A DNA stretch of 64,000 nt from Turritopsis dohrnii (taxonomy: Eukaryota > Cnidaria > Hydrozoa > Anthoathecata > Oceaniidae). The translations under genes were made by a program, and so were the position numbers. This document shows, piece after piece, positions 22,837 to 33,400 of this stretch (position 1 is the first letter of the stretch; each line of letters starts with the position of its first letter). A model generated the notes under the pieces. The model saw only the letters and a program-made list of their open reading frames with translations. It made no database searches and was not told the DNA's origin. Where the stretch lies: NCBI GenBank assembly GCA_027922465.2, contig BQMF02000195.1, positions 372,001-436,000 on the forward strand. Reading direction: 5' to 3'.

Positions 22837-23628
22837 GGGGGTTTACACGTAAAATTTCATCCCGGGATGAGTTGCTCCCTGTGTCAGGTCAAAACGTTTA
22901 TATTGTTTACATGTTTTAGACGGGATGAAATCTCATCCCGGGATGAGTTCATCCCTGTCTTTAGGACAGGGATGAAATTTCATCCCGGGATGAAATTCGC
23001 TAAAAAAGACATGTAAACACTTCCTCCCGGGATGAAACTGAAGAAAAACACGTGTAAACACATGTTAATTTTCATCCCGTGCTAAAGATGCAGAAGGTGC
23101 GCATTTTGAACAAGATGTTGAGTATTTGACAGGAAAAGATTTCTTTCGTTGCACGTGGACGCGGTGTTAGGATAAGTGGAAGAGAGAATCAAGGAAAAAG
23201 GTTTGTTTATATTATCACTTCAGATATGTATTTGAGCAACATTTATGAACTTTTACATGAAACTACCAAAACCTATCAAAATATTTTCATTTTAGGAAAA
23301 CTACTTCGTGTAACTGCATAAGAAAGGATGCAATTGTTGAAATTGTTGATAAAGTTGCAGTTGAAAGTGCAAATTTTCTCTGTCCAATAGCCATCTTTCT
23401 ATACGTTTCTTATTTTATCAGCTCTTTTCAAACAAAGTTCAGTTACGATTAATCATACCCAAGGCGAGTAAAAGCACATTTCATCGCGGGATGAAACTAC
23501 TCATCCCGGGAAGAAATTAACATGATTTCATCCCGGGATGAAACACACATGTAAACGTTTTCCATTTCATCCCGGGATGAAACTCGTCCCGGGATGAGAT
23601 TTCATCTCACGTACGTGTAAACCCCCCC
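22837..23628. mobile_element. Foldback/MITE element rich in CCCGGG palindromes, TAAGA duplication
   Basis: The ends GGGGGTTTACACGT and ACGTGTAAACCCCCCC form inverted repeats, flanked by TAAGA at 22832-22836 and 23629-23633. Both terminal regions contain copies of the perfect palindrome TTTCATCCCGGGATGAAA or parts of it (near 22857, 22932, 22977, 23020, 23480, 23501, 23524, 23565, 23584), in mixed order with ACATGTAAACA motifs. The middle (23090-23470) has no recognisable gene. A 5-bp duplication would suit some hAT or other cut-and-paste groups; superfamily not determined. Confidence 0.82.
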
Positions 23629-23920
23629 TAAGACCCTAGCAAAATATTTTCTACAGTAAACATGTATACTTTGCCTTTATATGCAGGTGGCTTCCTCCTT
23701 GAATGGAGCACTGTATGGGGTAGTCTCCTATCCTTATTGTATGTATTGTATTTTCTTTTATGTGCATACCTGTTAACTGAATTGATCACTCTGTCTTGAT
23801 AACAATACACAAACTAAATTCTACTCCATGACTAAGGAAGAACAACAGTCAAACTTCAGAAGGCTTTCAAACACCCCTATTCCCAATCGTGATTTATCAG
23901 AAACTTCTGCATTTTTTGTC

Positions 23921-24112
23921 CGGTAACGGTATTTGACAAAAAATGCGAAAAAGGGCCAAAAACGTCGAAAAAAGCTAATCGATAGTTTTTCTAGACACAT
24001 CTGATTAAAGTGTTTTTTTCACTCAAAGTTTTCTCAAAAATGCTGACATCAGCATTTTGGAGATCTATATACTCTTCAAGTCCTATTTGATGGTACAATC
24101 AGTTTTAGCTTA
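23921..24112. repeat. Dispersed repeat, copy 1
   Basis: Shares GGGCCAAAAACGTCG, TTTTTTCACTCAAAGTTTTCT, TTTTGGAGATCTA and GATGGTACAATCAGTTTT, in the same order, with 62376-62700. It lies just downstream (in element sense) of the gypsy integrase. Identity unknown. Confidence 0.65.
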
Positions 24113-24242
24113 CTTGCTTAGCCTTCTTCAATACAGAATGAGTTTCATGACATCTATAAAAAAGTCCCTCAAAAAAGGATTCCTGTGGGCTGGATACTAT
24201 TTTACAAGTTACAATGAGAGCTGGCACCCACCACCTGAGAAT

Positions 24243-27200
24243 TCACCTGTGTTGGTTCTGAATAACGACTTTCATCCCAACAGTCAATGGTAGAAGTTCA
24301 CGGACAGAGGTGTTGTACCGGTCAACGATGAGATGGTTGCGTTCAGCTAATGCCTCTTCTCGAGCTTTGGCTGAGATTATCCACTCTTTATGAAGGTGGT
24401 AGTGACTGGGATGCGTTGGTAGACTGTCTCGTAGCTTGTCTCGTAGCTGGCGATGGAACGAAATTTGGGCAGGGCTAAAGTTAATGTGCAGTAGTGGTGT
24501 GTTGCGATATTGGAGAATTGCTTTTGCTGCCTTGTCATTGTCTAGGGTGCCGTTTGGTGACACATTATTGTGGATGATGCGTTTGGCGGCTTTGACACCT
24601 AGCTCTACATGTCCCTTGGATTGTGGATATGATACAGATGATGTTCTGTGTTTTACTCCCCAAAATTTGTCGGTCGGTCTGATGTTAGTTCCTCGGCGGC
24701 ACCATAGGCGATAAATAAGTTACGACAGATGTTGATTAGCGTGGTCCACGTAGCTTCACCAGTTTTGAAGGCATAAATGCAAATCCAGCCACTGAAGCGA
24801 TCTACGATGGAGAGGTACGAATGTGTGTTTATTTCCAAATAGTCAGCCCATATTCGTTGGAAGGGGTATTCTGGCGATGGGGTGAGGATGATTGGTTCAG
24901 CTGGTTGACTGGGTGCGTGTTTGATGCAGTCAGCACAGGAGTTCTTGTAGTTCTTCATTTGGGCATCCATTTCAGGCCAGTATACTGTCTGGTTGGCTCT
25001 TGCCTTCATTCCGGTAATACCTTGGTTGGCAGCGTGCAGGTTTTCAAGTATCTGTCTACGAAGTGATCGTGGTACCACAATGCGCTTGTCCATGAGTATT
25101 ATTCCATCCATAGACAATAAACGGTGTCTGACCTCCCAAAATTCTCTTAGGTGGGCTGGTTCTGTCAGATGTCTGTTATTTGGGAAGCCTGGTACTGAGC
25201 GTCAGCATCTGCATCCTTGACACGGTTTAGGGTAATGGAACTGCATAAATTATTGATTGCATTGATGCTAGCGGCCTGTATCATCTCATCTAATACATTT
25301 TCAGCAATAATTTCGGATTCTTGAGGTTCCTCAGAGAATATCGCAGCTAGGGAGGAATGTTCTTCGGTACTGATGTTCGGTGAAGGGTGACGCGAGAGGG
25401 CGTCTGGTGCACGTTGCCATTTACCGGGACAGTGAATGATGCGAAATCGCCATGGTAGGGTTGCTTCTTTAAGGCACTGGAGACGAGGGTTGGTGATGTT
25501 GTCGAGATCATGGTCGTTGAAGATCCCCAATAACGGCTTATGGTTGACACCAACGATTAAATCTTTACATCCGAGTGTAAACATGCGAGAATGCTTAAGA
25601 GACCATGCGAGAGCTAAGGCCTCCCCTTCTCCTGGTGAATACCGGCTTTCGGTAGGTGTCAGGAATCGTGATCCAGCAAATATCAATTTCCACCCTTCTT
25701 TGCAACAAACAGGTGTTTCGAGAGAACATTCACAGTGTTTCTGTAGCAGGAGGTACCCGATTCTGTCTCTGCTCCAGTCTGTTTGAAGGCAGGTTTGTTG
25801 TGATGCGTCAAAAGTATGAATACCATTTTTGACCATGGAAATTATTTTTACTTTTGGATTCCTCGAAAACTTTGGTGAGATTGTTGTCCCAGTAAAAGCA
25901 TTGATTCGGTTTGATCAGGTTTCTGAATGGTGCCATTACAGGGCTAATAGAGTATGCCCATGCGATCTGGTTGATAAAGCCAAACCATGATCTGGCACCA
26001 GTAATGTTCGTCAGTACAGGAAAGTCTTGGATGGCAGCAAGAGTTTTAGCAGATGGTGCTACCCCAGTTGGTGTGATTGTTAATCCTGAAAAATACACAG
26101 TGTCTCGACAAAACTGGAACTTGGAAGCATTGGCAACGATACCATTGTTGGCACAAAGCGTTAAATAATCCCAAGTGTGGTAAAATGCGTTTTCAATGGA
26201 TGTGTCGTGAAGCAGGGTGTCGTCGACGATCTTCAGTTTGCGTGGTATTTCTTTGATGATTTCATCGTATCTACGTGTATAAGCGTCTCCAGATGCTACG
26301 AATCCTTGTGGCATGCGTAAGTACATAATCTACCCCATTCAGTAATAAAGGTGGTAAGGGGTTGACTGTCCTTATCAAGTTTGATGGTGTGGTAGCCATC
26401 TACAGCATCGATAACAGTTTTTTTAGAATGTGGTGGAATTTGCAAAGCAAGCAGAAATGGAGACTGTATGTGGTGGGTTTCTCGTAGACATTGTGCATTT
26501 AGTTTTTGGAAGTCAATTGTACGACAGGGCGTACCATTCTTTTTCGTTACGATGACCATGGGGCTGCACCATGTGACGGGAGTACCGATGGGAACCTGGG
26601 AGATAACACCACGGTCAACGTCTTGATCTAAGCCTTCCTTGACTGCAGTTTTCCAGTGGTGTGGTACAGGTATTGGTGTGTGTCGAGCATAGGGTACAGC
26701 ATCGGGCTTTAAATGAATGTGAGCTGGTGGTGAATTCATGGCTGGAAATGGTGCTGTGTTGTTGAATGCACTGGATGCGAATTGCTGAAATATGAACGAC
26801 TCAAGTTTCAGTATATTCTCTGCAGTTGGGGGGTATGGCAGCTCTGTTGGCTTCGGTGGTGGTGTGGTGCATCGTACAACTGACTGGCTCTGTGGTTGAA
26901 TCATCGATGTTGCTTGTTCGGTCGGTTCAATTGGCTGAACGGAGCAGACAGTAGTTGATGGCATAGGATGGGGGAATGATGGTGGTAAGATTTTGGTTGC
27001 CATACATCCCTGCTTGCTGAAGTAGATGCGGTTGACTTTATCGCAGAAGTAGAGAGGTTGTTTGGTGCAGTTACCAGCAATGCTGAAGAAAACATTAATC
27101 CAACCCTTGCAGATTGAAGTAGAGCCTCCGACAGCAGTAACACGTTTGTGACACGGGTTTAGTTGAGATGGACATAGCCCCAGTTTCGGGAGGTGACTAG

Positions 27201-27390
27201 TACCAGCAAGACAAATGTTGGCTCCGCTGTCTGGAAAAATGTTCAATTGAACAGGTGTGTACTGTGTGTTGGAAGGACATGGTGTAAGTTCGGCTAAGAT
27301 CGCTTGGATACGGTTTGGTTCACTAGTAAACAAGTCGTTGTTTGCGTCATAGTGAACATGGGCGACTAGTAGCTGTTAGCAGAAGCACCT
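24243..27390 (-). pseudogene. gypsy pol: protease, RT, RNase H, integrase
   Basis: 27333-26296: protease with FPDSGANICLAG, then RT with PMVIVTKKNGTPCRTIDFQ and KTVIDAVDGYHTI. 26326-25808: YLRMPQGFVASGDAYTRRYD and the active-site box KIVDDTLLHD (VDD, where relatives have YVDD). 25836-25165: RNase H with TDWSRDRIGYLLLQ, EGEALALAWSLKHSR and an ending WQRAPDALSRHPS. 25117-24653: integrase with CADCIKHAPSQP, IWADYLEINTHS and LTSDRP. The frame breaks at about 24653 and resumes with YPQSKGHVELGVKAAKRI and RNTPL. The zinc-binding histidine in HAANQG seems changed. Four or more frame breaks make it inactive. Confidence 0.82.
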
Positions 27391-27446
27391 TGTCGACATA
27401 CACTTGAGAAGAGGTTAGGTTTATTACAAGCGTTGCAGGTCTTCCC

Positions 27447-29072
27447 CTATGCTGGACATTCGGTGGATCGATTGTGTGAACCACGGGTTCCATGTGAAGT
27501 ACTTCCACATCTAGCACAACATGATGGTAACGGCTTTTGGCTACGTTGGTTGGTTTTCTGGGGTTGCTTGTTTTTCTGTTTTTGATAATCAGATATGCGA
27601 GCGGCACGACTGGTGGCTGTGTTATGTAGATCAGCTTGATCACGAAGGGCACCTTCGAAGGCTTTAGCGTGGTTCACAACATCTTCGAGCGATGTTAGAT
27701 GACTGGCTTTTGCGAGAATATCTGTTTGCAGCACCTCGTTGAAGATTCCACTGATGAATTGGTCCTTGATGCTTATGTACGATAAATCGGTTTTGCATGA
27801 AGGACACTCAAATTCGCAATGGATAGCAGAGGATCGTAGACGTACAAGGTAATCTTGAATATTCTTGGTCTCTTGTTGGATGATTTTCTGGAAATTCGTT
27901 CGATGAACGGCAGGGTTAACACTTTTTGTAACAATTTTTTCAATGGCTTTCAATGAATTGTCCTCAGATAGACTCAAACAAGTTGGGTTAAGCCGATGAT
28001 ACACGAGTCGATTAGTTGCCTTCGACTGAGTCGTACTTATGTTGCGCATATTAAAAAGTTGCCGATACAAAGGTGATACACGCAAGCGATTTTTTCTTTC
28101 TCCATCGTGTATTCACAGACAGTGAAGAAGAGGTTGCAGCTGCTGCTATTATCATCGTGGCTTGCCAAGAAAAAAAGAAACGTAAAAATAGAGTATGGAG
28201 AAAATCTTGGCTGAAAAAAAAAGCACTTTAAGGTTTACGACGCACTTCTGCGTGAATTTCGACTGGAAGAGGAAGTTGACTATTTTAACTTTTTGAGGAT
28301 GGCCCCTTGTGATTTTGATGCTTTGTTGCGTCTCGTTGAAGTGGCTCTCACAAAGCAAAATATGGTCATGCGAGATTCCATCCCACCCTACCTTAATGTT
28401 TGTTAAGATTTTTATAAACATATCATTTTAATCTAGAAGTTTTCATGTGCGCATTTTCTGTAAAATGCTGATTGGTTTAAAAAGCTGCGATTAATCGCAG
28501 AATTCCAACAGGTTCGATTTTTTTTAGTCGAAAGCAACTTGTAGAATCATGCTCACAACATACGATTTGTTCATGATACACGCAGCGATTTGTAGAATTC
28601 TACAAATTGAAAGCAACTAATCGACTCGTGTGTCATCGGCTTTAGTGTTTATTAAACTGGTTTGCACTTCTTCTTCACATGCACTATATAGATGGGTAGC
28701 TACTTGGTTGTCAGGGAGGTTAGTGATGCATTTATAAACATCCCAATCAACACGAAATTTGCAGAACTGAGGATGAGTCATTTCAGTGGCAATTTTTGGT
28801 AATTTGGCCGTGGCAGGAGGTGGTTTGTATGCTCCTGCAGGACTGGTAGGGGTCTCTATAGCTGTAAATGACTTAGCATGTCTGAGAATAGCAGGAATAT
28901 CTAAAATATTAATGCCAAGAGACTGCATATGTTCATTAGTTAGGTCTTGCAAAACAATTTCAGTTACTCTATTGTCTATGAAGATCGTTGCCTATTCGTC
29001 AGCTTCTCTGGGTGGAATGCCAGCATTGACAAATTCTTTCCAGGTGGGTTGATCTCGTAATCACAGTGCCAT
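27447..29072 (-). pseudogene. gypsy gag, split by a MITE
   Basis: The likely start at 29072 (MAL) is followed by stops at about 29063 and 28992 in an otherwise continuous frame containing PTWKEFVNAGIPPREADE and DLTNEHMQSLGINILDIP, a SAM-like N-terminal domain. It runs to about 28645, where the MITE (27991-28641) begins. Beyond the MITE, 27987-27447 carries AIEKIVTKSVNPAVHRTNF, IQDYLVRLRSSAIHCEF, the capsid-type DQFISGIFNEVLQTDIL and a CCHC-like CARCGSTSHGTRG knuckle. The frame changes near 27450 into the pol region. Nucleic-acid binding and particle formation would be its role. Confidence 0.75.
27991..28641. mobile_element. Harbinger-type deletion derivative inside gypsy gag
   Basis: The ends AGCCGATGATACACGAGTCG (27991) and, in reverse complement, AGCCGATGACACACGAGTCG (ending 28641) are inverted repeats that continue through ATTAGTTGC. 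TTA is duplicated at 27988-27990 and 28642-28644. On the plus strand 28120-28410 encodes a Harbinger transposase N-terminus (EEEVDYFNFLRMAPCDFDAL, preceded by VYDALLREFRL) with a frame break in a poly-A run; the catalytic part is gone. The insertion postdates the gypsy insertion. Confidence 0.88.
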
Positions 29073-30469
29073 GTTGGGATTGTGTGAACACAACTTCTGG
29101 ATCAATGGCAAAAGTCAATCATCTGTATTATTATTGTTTAGTAACTAATACAAAAAGAAGGTCAATGTCAATTGGAACAACCTGAGACTCCTTAGCTATT
29201 TTTATCTAGTGTTAACTAATTTTACTAGCTATTCATCTATTATAAACAATCCAAAATGCAAGTACACAGTAAAGTATAATTGTACATATTTCTTGAATAA
29301 ATATTCGTACAAACAAATAAGCTACAGTGAGGTATCAAAGTCACTGCCAAAGAAACAATATTCAAAGACGGTTACAAGTAGCAAGCAGGCAGAAGAAGAA
29401 ATGCAATTATGAGACATACCCCAGAGGAGTTTGCCAGCGTTCGGTCCGACAGGAAACAACAATGGCAGGTACTCTCCCACATTACTTACGTAGTGTGAAT
29501 ATTTGCAAAAATACTGCTCAAGCAGCAAAATATCATGATGATGAGGTGGAGGAACCTGAAGTTTCCAGTGAAACACCACCAATCAATATTTCTGATTGTA
29601 CAGCAGTTGATGAAGCATCTGATCTCCTGTAGCAGAGGAAGAACCACGTAAAGAGTTCGATATCTCTAGCAATGAGGATGTTCCCTCTGGAGCAACTGAA
29701 GAGATGACACCAATTTTTATTGATGACCAGGTACTGTTCCTACTTGGAGAAAATCAAGATTTGGAAGAACAATCAAAGTTAACATTTTCTTATTCATAGA
29801 TTTTCTTCTCTCTGAGATATTTTTTAATTATTATGTAAAGATAAAACAATAGACTTTTAAAATCAGATGAAATTTTCTTTGGATTTAATAACTATTCTCA
29901 ACTCAATCATACAACAATAGTCTTTGTGCAGGGTGTATCACTAAAGTTTGTTTGTAATAATAATTTCATAGCTTTTGATTGATTGTATGATATTTAGTAT
30001 CTCAATTATTCATTTGAAGGTATTATATTGATATTTCATGAATTATTTGTTTGTATTTGTACACGTCTAGAGTAATTTGTTATAAGGATGTTGATTACAT
30101 TTCAGTGACTTTGACAAAAATGAAGTATAACGAAACAAAATTAAGTTTTCAGGCTTTTGTTCTTTAATATTTTATGTTGAATTATTAAGTGATTTCGCAA
30201 CCCTTTGAGCAACGGCAATATGTAAGGTATGAACCTGTATCAATAGCCTTTAGTTTTTTGAATAATTGGCCCAATAAAAGAGCCAGTACCAGTATAAGGC
30301 TGTATTAGGTGAATATTTGGGGTAATTCAGGCCAGATAGAAAAGTTCTTTCTCCAATACTTCGTATTTGGAATCTTTCGTCATTTTCATTTTAATTCGTT
30401 TATTATATACAAATCTGAACATTTTTACTCCAATATATCTTCATTGTTTTTAGACAGTAGACAATATCA
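29073..30469. other. Intergenic, upstream of NDC1
   Basis: Should contain the gypsy 5' LTR, though none was recognised, and the NDC1 promoter. 29327-29750 has codon-like text in plus-strand frames (an acidic stretch DDEVEEPEVSSETPPINIS), interrupted by a stop near 29630. I cannot identify it; it may be a relic of an unknown element or an exon of an unrecognised gene. 29800-30460 shows nothing. Confidence 0.35.
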
Positions 30470-33400
30470 ATGGAGTCAGATAAGAATGTGGACTCAGTTA
30501 TTACAATTAAATGGTATTTGGACGAGGTGAAGTTTTGATTCATGCTAGTTGTTTAAAGTAAACTTTCTTGCAATCCACACTCATTTTTCTTACTTTATTG
30601 TTTAATAAGGTTAAGAAAGATGGACCATCGTTGAAGATGTCTCTGCATTTTTTAAAATCATGTTATCCTGATGCTTGACTTTGTTTTTTTTGAAATCAAT
30701 CACAAAATGATTACTAAGAAAAAGGCTGGGTAGCATATAGAATTGTTTTTTTTTAAACGAAATGAAAAGGTTTATGAAGAAAGAGAAAAAATCTATTCCA
30801 AAATGAACAAGAATTGAACATTAGAACTGTTTGAAAAACCATTCTTCCAAACTTCCTTTGATTTGAAAATCTACTAAGCTGTTCATTTGTATTAGTAAAT
30901 TAGTAAATGACCATGATTTGTGGATAAATCGGTTTTGTTTCTTCCAATACCTTCTATAACACTGTGTTAGATAAAATTATGGGAGTATTTTGAAATGTTA
31001 GTAAAGAGACAGAGCACAATAAAACTGCCATCAAAATTTGAATTTCATTGAAATCAACTGTTGTTTTTTACAGGAATTTTATTGGAGGACTTTAGCAAGT
31101 GGTGTTTGGTTAGTCTTGATCGTTCCATTTGCTTTTCTGGCGTTTCTTCTGGCTGTGAACATCTCTATCTATTCACCCATGGTATGGCTCACAGGTTAGT
31201 TATAAAACAAACTTGTGTGAATTGCAAATAATTCAATTGCATCTTTCAGACTGTATGTTAAGCATTCTGTAACAATATGAACAGGCATATTTCCAAGCAC
31301 TTTTCTACTACCGTATAACGGTAGCAGAAACTCAATCCTTAATTGAGTTTCAAAACTCAATCCTATCAATTTGAAACTCAAAAAGTTTATAAAACATTTT
31401 CAATCTCAATTTTGTACTTCTGTGTTCCGCAAAAGCATGAGAAAAGTCCATTTCATCCATCCTCTTTGGATCGTTCGTACAGCATTAGCCCTGCCGAGAC
31501 AAGTTTGACAAGTTGCTAAGAATGAAGAAGCGGGACGATTTGCCAATTCGCGAATTTTTCTATTTGATCTATTTAAGAAACCAGGCATGTAAAACTTTTA
31601 AAGGCACGTTTGTTACATGGAACCTTGTTCGAACACATCACATTCAATCGCGGAGATCATTTTTTCTTAAAAATGGCGGAAATATCACGGATGTGAAAAA
31701 AAACGGTGGTAGCTAAAAGCAGGGTCTAATCTAGTCCAAAAGAGCGTCTGTTGATCGGACGCTGCCCTCTGCATTTTTTTAAAAATTTATTTCACTTTAA
31801 AAACTTGTATAGGGGGGTCACAGGTTTAACCCACTGAAATAAAGCTCAGGTTGCCCTTTTCCTAAAAAAAGTGCCCTTTGGATGTTCATAATGTGCCTTT
31901 TTTCCCTTCGGCCGGACGCGGCCCCTCCATTCTAGATTAGACCCTGAAAAGTGCTTGGAAATATGCCTGATGAATGTGAACTAAAGACTGTATGTGTGCT
32001 AATATGTTATTCCATATTTCTAGAAGTTTATTGGATGCAACACTGATAAATAGTGATTTTTATTATTATCATTATGCAGGCATTGAAATTTCAGTTATCT
32101 ACATAATGCAAATCTGTTAAATCAGAAGCAGATACTATAAGTTTCTATTTTAACATAATGTACAATCAAACTCACTGTACGCATCACCACAGCTTTCTTC
32201 TTCACTCTCCTATCGATACTATGTGATTATTCAATGACATCTCAGGGTTCCAATTAACGCTTCTAAAGTGATCTGTGATAATGTGATTTACTTAGGAAAT
32301 TGACGGAGGGGAAAATAGTTGAAATATAGGTGTCTAGATTGGCGGAAAATGCACTTGCGGCCAATTTATGTTGGTGTTGGATTTATTGAAAAACACTATT
32401 TTTACAGTTTAATTTTCCTCGTTCGTTCATTTTCTATAGTAAGTTGAAGCTGGTATTGAGATTACATGCTAACACTTTAAGCGCTGACGTTTCGTTGATT
32501 TACGATCAAAACAGCAGCCCCGTTTGGAACCATGCCACAGGGACCTGACACTCCGAAATAAGATTTTCACGTCTCTTTATTTTTGTTTATTATCATTATT
32601 ATTATTATTATTATTAAAATAATGTTTATACAGGATATAATACATATATACAAAAATATACGTATAAACACATCAGTATCTTACATATATAATGTAAAAA
32701 CTGCTATCAATGTGGTCCTGTTTGACACATTAGTAAAAATAAAGATAAAGAAGGCTAAAATCTTAAAGTAGTAAAAGTTAGAAACTATTGGATCGAAAGT
32801 AATAACAATAAAATTTGAAATAGCAATTAAAATCTGTTAATTAAAAATCATGCCTAATTTCCGAGTAAAATTTCCATAATCTTCCTCTTTGCGTATTTCT
32901 AACGGAAGTTCATTATAAAGTCGACAACCTTGATAGTAAAACGATTGACGACCTATTTCAAGTTTTATCTTGGGAAGTTTTATTGAAAAATTGTTATTTC
33001 TTGTAAAACGTACGTGCGTGTTAACTTGAAAGTAATTTCTGAACGGGCTACACACGTTCCCAGTGATGCATTTACGGACAGTGCTGCAGGCTTGTTTCTT
33101 CATTCTTCCATACGTTGACGTTACTCGTTTTGATGAACTTTTTCCATATATCAGTTTGGATGCACGATAGTCGATTAAAGCTAGGTTTGCCTGTTGTGCA
33201 TCGGAGAGTCGTATTTTCACGATGCAGCAGTATGTTATGATTGGGACGATCATAGAGGTAAATATCTTCTCGGCTGCATGAGATGTCAAGAGCGGACGGA
33301 TTTTTGCGAGAAGTCGTAATCGCCCAGTAGCTTTTCGTAGTCTCTTTTCGAAATCTCCCTGAAGATTCATTGTAGCATCAAGGGTGTTTCCAAGGTATTC

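Larger units (their letters stand above)
24243..29072 (-). mobile_element. Ty3/gypsy LTR retrotransposon, internal region, broken
   Basis: On the minus strand, gag, protease, reverse transcriptase, RNase H and integrase follow in the gypsy order from 29072 to 24243. I could not recognise either LTR: the sequence after the integrase (to 23640) and before gag (29073-29500) shows no obvious shared block. The gag is split by a Harbinger MITE. Several stops and shifts are present. It lies between the PTCHD gene 1 start and NDC1. Confidence 0.85.

Noticed and set aside
24000..29500. LTR pair of the gypsy element
   Set aside because: No shared sequence block was found on both sides of the internal region by eye; claiming LTRs would be a guess.
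32460..32560. Promoter or element end with GCTGACGTTTCGTTG text
   Set aside because: It resembles motifs of other repeats here (CGTTTCG near 18908), but no partner or boundary was found.
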